A stretch of DNA of 64,000 nt, taken from positions 267,001-331,000 of the forward strand of contig JACVVK020000461.1 of assembly GCA_018292915.2 (NCBI GenBank), written 5' to 3'. The position numbers and the translations under genes are program-made. Source of the DNA: Batillaria attramentaria (Eukaryota > Mollusca > Gastropoda > Batillariidae). This document shows, piece after piece, positions 18,351 through 28,752 of the stretch (position 1 is the stretch's first letter; every line of letters starts with the position of its first letter). The notes beneath the pieces were generated by a model that searched no databases, was not told the origin of the DNA, and worked only from the letters and a program-made list of their open reading frames with translations.

Positions 18351-18554
18351 AAGCTGGAAAAAGCCAACGTGACATGAATTCAATCCAGCCGAACTTCCTC
18401 GTTCAGCAGTGTCAGATGTCAACTGAGTGTATCATATGCACTGTTAATTATGTCAATACATCAGTCTGGGGATCCTCCGCGTGGCACGAACGACCAGAAT
18501 GAACAAAACATAGCCCGTCAGTATGTCAGTATCGGGGAAAAACAACAACCCACA

Positions 18555-18650
18555 TTAATAATAATAATAATAATAATACATAGTTTTTATAGAGCGCTGC
18601 TCTCCAAATGCAAAGGACTCGCTGCGCTTAAGGCACACACGCGCGCGTGC
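18555..18650 (-). mobile_element. Retroposon 3' end with AAT tail (TATAGAGCGCTGCTCTCCA family), copy 1
   Basis: An AAT repeat is followed by TTATAGAGCGCTGCTCTCCA, a GGRCTCGCTG block and CTTAAGGCACAC, matching 51185-51280. Both copies adjoin a CA array. The orientation is inferred from the AAT tail at the left edge. Confidence 0.6.
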
Positions 18651-18700
18651 GCACACACACACACACACACAGTCTCACTCTCTCTCTCTCTCTCTCTCTA
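18650..18700. repeat. (CA)n and (TC)n microsatellite
   Basis: CA repeats at about 18651-18670 are followed by TC repeats at about 18676-18699. Confidence 0.9.
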
Positions 18701-18926
18701 ACATTCAGTTTCAGTTGGCAGGTGCAGCGACATCATCAGGCGACTAACGTACACATAAGCTGACTCAGCAGGAGTTAAGCAACAACTGAAAAGCTTTGAC
18801 ATACAATGTGCATGCGTTGAGACTGGCATGCCGTAATAATTTAACGTATGTACCATGACCAGGGATCCTCCGCTACGAGCCACCAGAGTGTACAAACTAT
18901 ACCCCTTGCAAACCGAGACTGGATAG

Positions 18927-19122
18927 ATGGGTGATTGGCAGCTTAACGTCCTTTTCCCACCACGTATGGGTGATATCAGTCAAAGACTGACGGGGCAACG
19001 AGGGAATAGCCAGCAGAAATATTTGGCCGCCTCCCGGCCAGGATTCGAACTTGTGACCCTAGCACTGAGGGCAAGTTCAGTGAAAGTCCAATGCTATACC
19101 GCTCGACTGTCCCGGTTCCAGG
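18927..19122 (-). mobile_element. tRNA-derived SINE (AACGTCCTTTTCC family), minus orientation
   Basis: The copy holds AGCTTAACGTCCTTTTCCCA, GTATGGGTGATATCAGTCAA and AAATATTTGGCCGCCTCC. On the minus strand its head reads a box-B-like GTTCGAATCCTGG complement (CCAGGATTCGAAC on plus), followed by CTATACCGCTCGACTGTCCC. It matches 8560-8725, 30225-30311 and 61600-61766. Confidence 0.8.
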
Positions 19123-19150
19123 TGTCAGGATGTCGAGAGAGAGAGAAAGT

Positions 19151-19152
<2 letters not shown>

Positions 19153-19224
<72 letters not shown>

Positions 19225-19267
19225 CTCTCTCTCTCTCTCTCCCCCTCTCCCTCTCTCTCTCTCTCTC
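19153..19267. repeat. (AC)n then (TC)n microsatellite
   Basis: AC repeats from 19153 to about 19220 are followed by TC repeats to 19267. The array separates the SINE at left from the LINE remnant at right. Confidence 0.95.
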
Positions 19268-19269
19268 AA

Positions 19270-21090
19270 GATTGCTTGTCAACGCAGCTAGCTACAATCG
19301 CGTTAAGTACACGGTGCGAGAGGCGAAGAGAAATTTTCGCAGTGTTGTCACTGACAGCAAGAATACATCTGAAGTCTGGCGCGTTGTTAACTCCCTTACG
19401 CGAAGTTCTAATAACAGGTCTGCAGCAATACCCAGTAATGTTACTGCTGATCTATTTAATAACCACTTTATCTCCGTGGCTGAATCTCAGTTCAGCAAAG
19501 TCGCAGAAAAAAAACCCAGAAAATATCTGTCCAGACGTCTTGGTGGAATTCTGTAACAGAAGAACAGCCGGTGCTGCTCATGCAAAACAAAAAACTCAAC
19601 TGGACCAGATGTCATCAGCCCCCAGATCCTAAAACTGTCTTTACCATATATTGTCAACTCCCTTACGTATATTTATCAATTTATCTATCCATCAGAAAGT
19701 GCTCCCCTCACAGCTAAAAAATGCGACACTAATTCCGCTACCTAAATCAAGAGAGTTGGCAGATCCAAACAAATACCGACCAATTTCCCTCTTATCAGTT
19801 TTATCAAAGCCATTGGCATTGGAGTGACACGTGCACACACACCTATAAGCCTACTTAGAAAGCAGACAACTTATCCACCGTTTTCAGTCCGTCAGGGTTT
19901 TGTCCCCTGCACTCATGCCATACCGCTCTCACTCGGCTCACAGGCAATTCAGTGGTTATCCAACATGAAAAATGCACAGATAACAGGGGTCATCTTTCTT
20001 GATTTAAGAAAAGCGTTTCATTTCGTCAATCATGCCACCTTGATCAAGAAACTTCAAAGTCATTTATGCAGTGAACCCGTTGTTTCTTTCTTTCGGTCAT
20101 ATCTTGAGAATAGGCAGCAGAAAGTAGTTCTAAATGGGTCATTCTCCAAAGTCAGAAACATATCTCTTGGCGTACCCCAGAGATCCATTCCGGCTTGGTA
20201 CTCTACTTTTTTTTTCTTTTTTTTTGGGACTAGTAAGCATATTGAATGTTTGCGGATGACACATCGCTCCACTCCGCTGATAATGATATTACTGTGGTTA
20301 TTGGACTTCAGGAAGGTCTAAACGGTGTATGGGACTGGTGCTGTATTAATTCTATGTCCATACACCCTTTAAAAGTAAGTCCATGGTAATAGCCACCCGT
20401 CAAAAGCATTGACCAGCTTAGCCCTTTGTCCCTGAATTTGGTACTTAACAACGCGTCTATAGAGCAGGTGTGCGAACATCGTCTTCTCGGCATCACAATT
20501 GATAATCAGCTTAGTTGGAATGCCCACACTAACACCTTAGGCAAAACGCTATCCAGACAGCTATTCGCCCTCTCCAAACTGCGGGATTTCCTTGACTTGG
20601 AGAGTCGCAAAATGTACTACAACGCGCACATACGGTCTCACTTGGACTATGCGTCAACCGTGTGGGATAGTTGCAGACACATTCATTTAAAGGGGCTGAC
20701 TCCTTTCATAGGCGTGCAGCAAACTTGAAGTTACTTTTACCGAACCTTCATCTTACAGCTGATGAAAAGCTAAACCAGCTGCAGCTTCTTCCCCTGTCAA
20801 AACGCCTGCTAAACAACAAAGGAATTTTCATATATGTGCTATGGACCAGAAAGGCTCCTAACTATTTATCCGACTGTTGCCGCCACTCAGCTTCCCGATA
20901 TGGCAGTTCAAACAACCTGTGTATCATTCCAAAGCCGTGAACTGACATTTTTAAAAACAGTCTTTCATTTTCTGGAGCGGCATTATGGAACAGTCTTCCA
21001 GCCCATGTTAAACACGCAAGCTCTGTCACAAATTTCAAACAGTTTTTCTTCAAATATCTTATGTCAAACGATGTTTAATCTTCCCACAGT
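19270..21090 (+). pseudogene. Decayed non-LTR retrotransposon (LINE) reverse transcriptase remnant
   Basis: Reverse-transcriptase motifs appear in order but in shifting frames. An upstream EVWRVVNSLTRSSNN segment lies at about 19370. LPKSRELADPNKYRPISLLS lies at about 19740-19800. GVIFLDLRKAFHFVNH is at about 19990-20030. YLENRQQKVVLNGSFS and LGVPQRS are at 20105-20190. The catalytic FADDTSLHSADND is at about 20247-20286. HRLLGITIDNQLSWNAH is at about 20475-20525, and a family-typical C-terminal domain (LESRKMYYNAHIRSHLDYAS) runs to about 21085. Several frameshifts and stops break it, and no endonuclease domain is visible, so it is 5'-truncated and inactive. The layout fits the Jockey/CR1/L2-type LINEs; the clade was not determined. 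Confidence 0.85.
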
Positions 21091-21236
21091 TTAATCTCGC
21101 CCATTCTTACATGTATTGACATTTATTGGTATGTTCATCACGCTTCTTTTGAAAATGTTTCTCTCTTATTAGAGTGTAGTTTCATTTCCTTTGGCTTTAT
21201 TGCTATTTTGCTTTTTTTCCCTGCTGCATTACATGT

Positions 21237-21237
<1 letters not shown>

Positions 21238-21310
<73 letters not shown>

Positions 21311-21412
21311 TTCTCTATTTAGATAGATACTACTAGAAATAGCAACGGCAGGTATGAAAATTGACTGTTTCACGTTAACTACCTCTCCTGTTGAAAAATA
21401 AAGTTTTCTTTA

Positions 21413-21480
<68 letters not shown>
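21238..21480. repeat. (GT)n and (TC)n/(CA)n microsatellites
   Basis: A long GT array spans 21238-21309. A TC run at about 21413-21437 passes into CA repeats to about 21480, and [16 protein letters not shown] variants continue to about 21530. The first array lies about 150 bp beyond the LINE remnant. Confidence 0.95.
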
Positions 21481-21897
21481 GTCACACACACCGTCACACA
21501 CCGGCACACACACACACCGGCACACACACACATACAAATATGCAAATATACGTAATGGAATGAGGTGGAATGGGGTGTGTCTAGCGCACACACCTACATG
21601 CATACCTACATACAAACATACATACACATACATGCATACATACATACGTACGACGTAAATTTGTAAATTGCCTAGTTTTGGGGTGCGGGTGAGGGCAATT
21701 TTAGCGATTTTGAGATTTTTTTTCCATTTTCAGTTCTTTAAACAACTAATGCAACTCGTTTTGTGAAAGTTTCAAGTATCAATAAAACCTAAACTTGTGG
21801 GGAAAAAAGAGCGTTTAGCGCAGCCACGCCTTACTGGCATGATACCAGTGTCAAACTTTTACCACCCATTCAGTTTGGCAAAATGGCCGCTAGTCAA

Positions 21898-22312
21898 TAA
21901 TATAATTATAATAATAATAATAATAATAATGAGTATTGTATAGGCGCTTTATCCAATTTCATGAATCGGCTCAAAGCGCCGCGAACTGAGCCCAACACGC
22001 ACGCTCACGTGAATCACGCGCACTCTCACACACTGGACATAAATACATCACAATCACGTGGTGCGAAGGCTCAGCTCAGCTATTTGAATTTCGGAATTAA
22101 GAATTGCTTTTATTTTTTCAAATTTGGTGGGCTGAACATTTCCAAAGCAGAGGGGGAGGAAGCCGGAGTACCCGGAGAGAACCCCTGACGGTCGGCCCGA
22201 ATGAACGGTGCCACATACGAGAAGGAAAAATTCTTTGCCCCCAGTGGGACTCGAACCCCTGACCTTTCGCATTGATGACAAGTCTCTAACCACTAGACCA
22301 CCGACCGCCCCG
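21898..22312 (-). mobile_element. Near-complete tRNA-derived SINE, minus orientation
   Basis: The right end read on the minus strand gives a tRNA-like head: box A resembling TGGTCTAGTGG and box B GGGTTCGAGTCCC (plus strand GGGACTCGAACCCC at 22247). The middle has GGGGGAGGAAGCCGGAGTAC and CCCGGAGAGAACCCC. The left end is an (AAT)n tail next to GTATAGGCGCTTTATCC. The fragment at 6107-6345 is a truncated relative. A similar GGAGGAAAGCCGGATAACC core occurs in the SINE at 47455-47755. Confidence 0.8.
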
Positions 22313-22358
22313 GTCAGCAATGTTTCAATAAACTTATATCAGGCCTTCATTGTGCTAC

Positions 22359-22676
22359 AGAAATAAGGTTTTAGTTACATGAGAAAGCTTATTTTCTGCA
22401 CTTTTGATACCTCCACATGCCCCAAATCACCCTTTCTGTCCCTTTTGTGTGAGCCCATATCATGTATCATTACATATGTCCGATCATTTCTGGGGACCAA
22501 TGGACGATATTCAGGACAGAAATAAGGTTTTGTTACATGAGAAAGCTTATTTTCTGCACTTTCGATACCTCCACATGCCCCAAATCACCCTTTCTGTCCC
22601 TTTTGTGTGAGCCCATATCATATATCATTACATATGTCCGATCATTTCTGGGTACCAATGGACGATATTCAGGACA
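22359..22676. repeat. Tandem duplication, 159-bp period, two copies
   Basis: Units 22359-22517 and 22518-22676 each start AGAAATAAGGTTTT and end GATATTCAGGAC, with only a handful of differences. No ORF in either is convincing. The near identity suggests recent duplication, or possibly an assembly duplication. Confidence 0.9.
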
Positions 22677-23232
22677 ATTGTCCTATATATTCACGGACAG
22701 CCAAGACATTTTTCCTGTCATAGTTCCCATGGCTATGAAGCGATGTATGACTATTCTATTCCGGCTTCTAACAGTCGTGCAGCGGATTCTGGCGAACGGT
22801 CGACGCGTTTCGAAGTGCAGGGGTGCAGACTGACATGAACGATCCTGCTTACAGACAACAAACTGCTTTATTTCAGGCTTCGGCTTACCGGACTTGGCCT
22901 GAAAATTCAAGTGCAGTTTTTTTTGTTTTTTTTTTAAATAAATATAGTAGGTAAATAGAACTGACATTTTTAACCAGGAAGGTGGAGATGAGATAAGGGA
23001 AAGTCTTTTTGTTTGTGGGGGGGGGGGGGGGGAGGGAGGGGGGTACTGAGGCGATTGAGTATGGTCAGTGAACGAGCTAGTGTTGGGAAGAGACACCAGC
23101 GAGGACATTCACGGACCAGGAAGCTCATGCACCTCTGCCGCCCGGCTCCAAACTACAGGATGTGCGTGCGTGCGATGTAGCACCGACGCTAGTGTGCACC
23201 GGCCCTAAGGGTATTGTTATACACACGCCCGC

Positions 23233-23241
23233 TCTCTCTCG

Positions 23242-23274
<33 letters not shown>

Positions 23275-23283
23275 GCACGCACA
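23233..23283. repeat. (CT)n and (CA)n microsatellite in unit A
   Basis: A TC-rich run passes into CA repeats. It interrupts sequence that is otherwise homologous to 33450-33500 in unit B, so it expanded or inserted after the duplication. Confidence 0.9.
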
Positions 23284-23559
23284 CAATCAGGAGTTCGCAA
23301 AGCCTGCGCACATAAAATTCTCTGACATGGGGCGTGAGGTGAACATTGTTTGCGCAGGGGCTTTCAGTTCTCATGCAGCGTATGCAGCAGCCCATTTGTG
23401 AAGGAAAGGAAAACCCGCTTACCAAGGAACTGCCGTACCTCGGCACTTTGCCATGCTGCGGCCTGCTGCCCAAAGATCACATTTGTAAGATTTTTATGTT
23501 CACAGATCGTTCTGATTAGCGTCACACCACTTAGACACTGCACACTGACAGCATCTCAA

Positions 23560-23724
23560 AGGTCGTCATGGTCACTGATTGAACCGCTTTGTGCGAGAGT
23601 ATGAATTTTTGCCTCAGACCGCTCGTGCATAGTGGAGGACAACATTGTTTCGCATTAAGAGCTCTACAAATCACGAAGAGTATTTCGAGCGTAGAGACGC
23701 ACTCCAGCACGAGCTGTCACAAAC
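23560..23724 (+). promoter_or_regulatory. Candidate TLR-A 5' non-coding exon, donor at 23725
   Basis: The block ending GAGCTGTCACAAAC|GTAAGC is conserved with unit B (GAGCTGTCACAAAG|GTAAGC, donor 33871). Upstream conservation includes CGCTCGTGCATAGTGGAGGA and AGAGCTCTACAAATCACGAA. A donor conserved in both units, together with the coding exon starting right after an acceptor at 25922, suggests a 5' UTR exon. No transcript evidence is available here, and the left edge is a guess. Confidence 0.35.
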
Positions 23725-24139
23725 GTAAGCTGGCTTCTATGAAGCTTAGTACTAAACATGGATATTTTATTTAAGGTTAACTGAGGTTGTCCGTCCCTTT
23801 GTATTACCCTCTGCGCCTCCGTGAACACGCTTGCGCAAAGCTGATTAAATGCAGCAATCGACATAAACTACCTTTACACGCTGCATGAGTTGAATTTTTT
23901 TTCAGGTGAAACTGATAGTGGGATTTCTCTGTTCTCAGCTTATAACCGGTATTGAGGAATATCATTTGTAGTGTAGAACCGGCTGATATGCGTGCTAGTA
24001 AAAAAAAAAAAAAAAAAACCAGAAGAAGAAAAAGTTCATAAAAATCTACTCATAGGGGATAAAACTTGAAACTCTACTCAAAGGCTGTGAGAGGGACGAG
24101 CAACTTTAACATGCTCGAAACTGCCGGCTTTGGAATTTT

Positions 24140-24268
24140 TTTTTTTTTCAGTTCAAGTACCTCGACTGATAAGACAACTTGCCAGAGCTTGTTTAGTGTA
24201 TGCGGGGCTCAGTCTGTGGAAAGTGCGAACACTGAAACTGAATAAGACTGATAACGCACAGCGGAAAG
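24140..24268 (+). promoter_or_regulatory. Second candidate TLR-A 5' non-coding exon, donor at 24269
   Basis: The block ending CGCACAGCGGAAAG|GTACGT matches unit B, CGCACAGCGGAAAG|GTAAGT with donor 35749. AGAGCTTGTTTAGTGTATGC lies about 70-80 bp upstream in both. It may be an alternative first exon to the one ending at 23724. This is inferred from duplicate-to-duplicate conservation only. Confidence 0.4.
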
Positions 24269-24559
24269 GTACGTTGATTATTTTGTCTTTGCTGAAACCT
24301 TGATACTGACGGACCGTACAAACTGATATTGTTGTGAGTGTTCTCTGTTGCTGTTGTGTGCACCGAATTGTTCATAGTAAGCGGAGGCGGTTGAGAGATG
24401 CTGGGGGTTCTAATAGGTTGGAGCACTGATTCAGCTAGCTGTGCTTCAAAACATTCAGCTATGTGCACATAACTGATCTGAGAGTTGTGAGCGGCCGTCT
24501 TAGCCTCTGACCGCGCGTGTCACTATCAAGTTAAAGGCGACAGACCACTCATAGAATTT

Positions 24560-24562
24560 ACA

Positions 24563-24646
<84 letters not shown>
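24560..24646. repeat. Poly-A then (AT)n microsatellite
   Basis: A run of A is followed by about 65 bp of alternating TA in unit A. No matching array was seen at the corresponding place in unit B. Confidence 0.95.
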
Positions 24647-24647
<1 letters not shown>

Positions 24648-25133
24648 GCCCCTTTTTGGATTTATGTGCAGAGTAAAAAAAACGGCAATTTTGGGCGGTT
24701 TTTTGTTTTTGTTTTTGACTTTGTAAATAAGTTTCATGCCAGGTAACAGTAAAATTAGGGAAAAATGAGCCTGGCTTGTGGACTATTTGTATTCATGCGC
24801 GGCTGGCACAAGAGCCAGCAGACGACAGAGGAATGAGGGCGTATGTGGTCACTGCTAACATTGCAAAAAAAAAAAAAACAAAAAAAAAACCGGAATATTG
24901 GAATTTGTTGAAATTTACTCTATACATGAGTCTTTGGCTGCTGGATTTTTGTGATTTTTTGTGTGTGAGTTTTGAAGCATTTCTAGGGTGTCATACGCAA
25001 CGTTATGTTTAATGGGAATATATAACGTTTTCATGAAATTTGCATCTGTGCCCTGTACCCTACAGTCGCTGGCGCAGAATTCCAAGCTACAATCACCCGT
25101 CTCACGGATCGTTTCGTCACTGCTGCTCATCTC

Positions 25134-25817
25134 AAAGGTCTACATTCTCAACAAAAAGTCGCAAACAGTGTTTCTTCTTCGTTGTTTTTGTTTCGTTTTC
25201 TTTGTTAATTGCGACTCCTGCGACTGCGCCTAATGCAAGCAACTCTGTCACAGTTGCAGAGTTTTTTTTGTTTTTGTTTGCTGCCCCAACTCTTTGCCAG
25301 CTCCAGAGGTGTTCCTCCCAGGTCATGGGTGGAACCCACGGAGGACTCGGAAGCTGGGGCAATTTTTATTATGCATGATGATGGAGATGAGGATGATAGT
25401 AAGATGATGCTATGGAGGTCCATGTGGTTTGGGACTGCGGGACAGGGCCGCATTCCACGCTTCCTTTCATAAATATCCCGGCATTAACCAGGCCCGGGAA
25501 CTACGGCACCTGCGGTGCCGGCCGTGTAATCATCCACATCGTAAGACGTGTCATACTAAGGGAAGCACCCCCAAAGTCGCACCCGTGAAGTGGGTGAAAC
25601 TCGGCTGTGTGGCAACAGCCTCCCCATTGGGCCCATAGCACACCCGCTCTGGGTAGGAGCCGACCTAGGTAGGAAAAATCCCGCTTGCCTCGGCTGGGAT
25701 TCGAACCCGGGTCTCCCGGTCCATGATCCGAAGTGCTAACCACTACACTACGGGGGCCGGTCAGTTGCAGAGTTTTCAGCTCGTTGGAGACCCGAACAAA
25801 ACCAGAGGACTCGCCTC
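25134..25817. mobile_element. Left half of the MITE at 2066-2478, split by a nested SINE
   Basis: 25134-25265 matches the left arm of the ASPP-intron MITE (CAACAAAAAGTCGCAAACA, CGACTGCGCCTAATGCA, AACTCTGTCACAGTTGCAGA). After the SINE the match resumes at 25777 with CAGCTCGTTGGAGACCC and AACCAGAGGACTCG. The second arm is absent, so this is a partial copy. Confidence 0.7.
25266..25761 (-). mobile_element. tRNA-derived SINE with 15-bp target duplication, minus orientation
   Basis: The insert is flanked by CAGTTGCAGAGTTTT at 25251-25265 and 25762-25776, a perfect 15-bp duplication. The minus-strand head reads TAGTGGTTAGCACTTCGGA (box A) and CCCGGGTTCGAATCCC (box B). The poly-T at the left end is the tail of the minus-strand element. 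About 275 bp of it, including TTTTTCCTACCTAGGTCGGC on the minus strand, matches the plus-orientation copy at 29601-29872. Confidence 0.88.
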
Positions 25818-26873
25818 CCCACCCCCCATCCCACCCTCATCCTCCCCCCCCCCCCCCCCCCCCGTTCCGACGTTTTCATGCTTGGATTAATAGTTATCGT
25901 TTTTTTCTTTGTATATTTACAGCACAATGGGCACGGTGTGGGTTTATCTTCCTTTGGTTTTCATTTTGACTCGGCTGTCTGCTTGTGTCTCCACATCATG
26001 TAACTTCTCACAGCACAAGGACGGACTGCACGTCGACTGCTCGCGACGACAACTGGTGTCACTACCGAGCACCTGGCCTGAGGACGTGGTGTGGCTAGAC
26101 ATGAGTCACAACCAGCTGTCCGTCCTGACTAACTTGTCCCACCCCCACCTCGCCCACCTCCGCCACCTGGATCTCAGTCACAACCAGCTTCACCAATCAC
26201 TCGCCAACCACACCTTCGCTCCACTTCAGCAGCTGCGATGGCTCAGTCTCCATGACAACCGTCTGCAGAGTCTGCAGGTGGACGCCATGACGGGACTGGG
26301 ACAACTGACTTTCCTGGACATGTCCAACAACCAGCTGCAGCTCGACTACCACACCTACCCACCCGGGGTCTTCCATTCACTGACCTCCCTTCAGGAACTC
26401 AAGTTGCACGGCAATGATGACAGGTGGGAGGGGGAATACCCGGAGGACATCTTCAGGCCGCTCTCACAACTTCAAACCCTTAGTATCGACGTTTTCTCGC
26501 AGTCACAATTTGGTACTGGCTTCTCCGTTCTCAGAAAGATCAAGACTCTACGACTGGATTACAACTGCAAGCTAATGTCATTTGAAAACACCACACTGAT
26601 CGGCTTCCAAAACTCCTCTCTGGAAAACCTGCACGTAAAGTGTGAGCACGTGACGTCACTGGACACGTGTGCGTTCTGTCACCTCCCTCAGCTGAAGGTT
26701 CTGTACTTTAACAGGGCAACTGTATCGGTAACGTCAGCTCTGAAGTCTTTGTTTGGACTCCAAAACCGAAACATGGACGTCATCGACTTGTCAGGGAATC
26801 AAAATTTTCAAGACATGACAATTGACCGAGACAGCGCCGAGTACATAAGATCTGTCTGTGTCTCCAAAGTGAG

Positions 26874-27205
26874 GGGGAGTCGGTGGCTCAACGGATTGAG
26901 CGTTGGACTCGAGATCGAAAGGTCCCGGGTTCGAATCCCGACAGGGTCAAAATTTGTACAGGCCTTTTCACGTTGCCCCGCTTCCACTGACTGTGAACTG
27001 GATCTGTTTGTGTAACTTGTCCATTACAGTCAAGGATACATAAACTGTGGCCGACCTGGCAGTCTGACTGGATTGAAAAAGTGTTCAGCTGGACTGTACA
27101 GTTAGGGTAGCTATCCCCATCCCCCATAACCAGCCCCCTAGGGCCGTCTGCAATCACCTCGTTGTGGCGTGGACGATAAACCCCAGCTAACCAACCAACC
27201 AACCA
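26874..27205 (+). mobile_element. tRNA-derived SINE inserted in TLR-A coding exon, 11-bp TSD
   Basis: The target duplication TCCAAAGTGAG is at 26863-26873 and 27206-27216. The head contains TGGCTCAACGGATTGAGCG (box A) and GGTCCCGGGTTCGAATCCC (box B). The 3' end is a (CCAA)n tail. TLR-B has the uninterrupted empty site at the same codons (38200-38212), which proves insertion in copy A after the two separated. No second member of this SINE family was found in the window. Confidence 0.95.
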
Positions 27206-28582
27206 TCCAAAGTGAGCATAGCCAACACGAATGTACAGCGAGTCATTTCAAATTCAATCTTCGACATCGGTTCGCCTTTGGTCAAATGTCTTCAGGAAAT
27301 TGACGCATCCAGGAACCGTATCTGGGGTGCCGGTCAGTCAACTGTCTTCAAGTTGTTTACCAGATTTAACAACCTGACAAGACTTGATCTTGGTATGCAG
27401 TATGTTTATTCGCGTACCGAGGGCGGTTGCACATTATTTGAAAACAGGGTTTACCACTTTTTAATGGATAAAACAACACCGACTGAAGTTAGTTTTCATT
27501 TTCCAATACCTCCAAAGGTCACTTACATCAACATTTCAGCAGCGTTTCACCGGTTCTCAATAATGCCACGCGCATTCCAGTTTGGGACCCCAAACATATT
27601 ACAAACATTAGACATTTCTTATATGGGGTTTTCAAGTTGCCAAGCGCCGTTCCTTGGTCTGACCAGTTTGAAAAGCTTTGATTTAAGTGGAAACGATTGT
27701 TACAACATCAGCGAATCTTTCCTGGATCAGTGCACCGCTCTGCGTCATCTGAGAATGTCCAGTCTGCACGTCAATCCCGAGTTCTTCAGGACACGTGCCT
27801 GGCGCTTGTTCAGAAATCTGCAATTGCTGCAGACGCTGGACCTGTCACTCAATAACCTCATCCACGTCGATCCACACATGCTGCGCGCGCAGCGCCACCT
27901 GAAGGAGCTGAACCTGGCAGGTAACCGCCTGCAGTCGCTGTCCGTGGACCTGGAGTCGCACCAAGACCTGGTACTGCTGGACCTGTCGCACAACATGCTG
28001 CCCACGCTGCTACCGAACGAGAGACAGGCACTGGACACACTGGCCGCCACACACAACTTGAGTCTGCGTCTACGAGGCAACCCTCTGCTGTGCGCATGCT
28101 CCAACCTGGACTTTGTGCGTTGGTTGTGGAGCACGGCGGTACAGTTGGACGGAAACGGGAGCAGCGCCAGCAACTACACGTGCGTGACGGAGACGGGCGA
28201 GGTGTCGAACACACACAGCGTGATGGCGCACTACGACACGCACTGGCGCCGTTGTGTGGGTCAGACAATGCTGGGCGTTGCGTCAGCCGCTTTCTTGCTG
28301 CAGCTGCTGGTGCTGGTGATTGTGTACGTGGTGAGTCGCAGCTGGACACACCTGCGTTACGTGTGGAAGGTCATGAAACGGTTGCGTCTGCCCCGTCGTG
28401 AGCACTTCCGCAGGGACGCCTACGTGGGTTACGCGGACGCCGACTGGGAGTTTGCCTGTATGACACTGACCACCTGTCTGGAAGAACGTCACGGCGTGCG
28501 TCTGTTGCTGCGAGACCGTGAGGAACTGCCGGGCTCCATTCGTGCCGAGAGTATCTTGGAACACATCGATGACTCCTGGAAG

Positions 28583-28628
28583 GTAGGGAATGAGTTCTAT
28601 GAATTGTTCATACAATGAAGAGTGCGTT

Positions 28629-28662
<34 letters not shown>

Positions 28663-28752
28663 AGCTGTGTGTCTCAAATACCGTTCTGTTTCTGGTACTG
28701 CTTTTCCAGTCAGCGTTGAATTGATACTATTGATACCTGTCTATTTCCACAG
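28583..28752 (+). other. TLR-A intron splitting the TIR domain
   Basis: The donor GTAGGG follows GACTCCTGGAAG. The acceptor is TTTCCACAG at 28744-28752. The intron carries a (GTT)n run near 28630-28660 that is replaced by a G/T-rich tract in copy B. Phase 0. Confidence 0.85.

Noticed and set aside
18027..18422. Long His/Thr or Cys/Val repeat ORFs on both strands
   Set aside because: They are translations of TG/CA dinucleotide arrays with no non-repeat coding signal. The same holds near 19150, 30350, 31650 and 31820.
26879..26945. Possible functional tRNA gene with perfect box B
   Set aside because: It continues into a SINE body with a (CCAA)n tail and is flanked by a target duplication. It is a tRNA-derived retroposon, not a tRNA gene. 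The same reasoning applies to the tRNA-like heads near 22250, 25700, 29620 and 47660.
26869..27211. SINE in TLR-A acting as an intron
   Set aside because: A GTGAG donor exists, but joining it to the nearby AGs (27186, 27212, 27216, 27222) leaves 25 extra nt or removes 1, 5 or about 10-11 nt. None restores the reading frame.
27858..28349. Arg/Ser-rich antisense ORFs across the TLR exons (also 38849-39259)
   Set aside because: They are shadow frames of GC-rich LRR coding sequence. They occur in both copies only because the sense strand is conserved.
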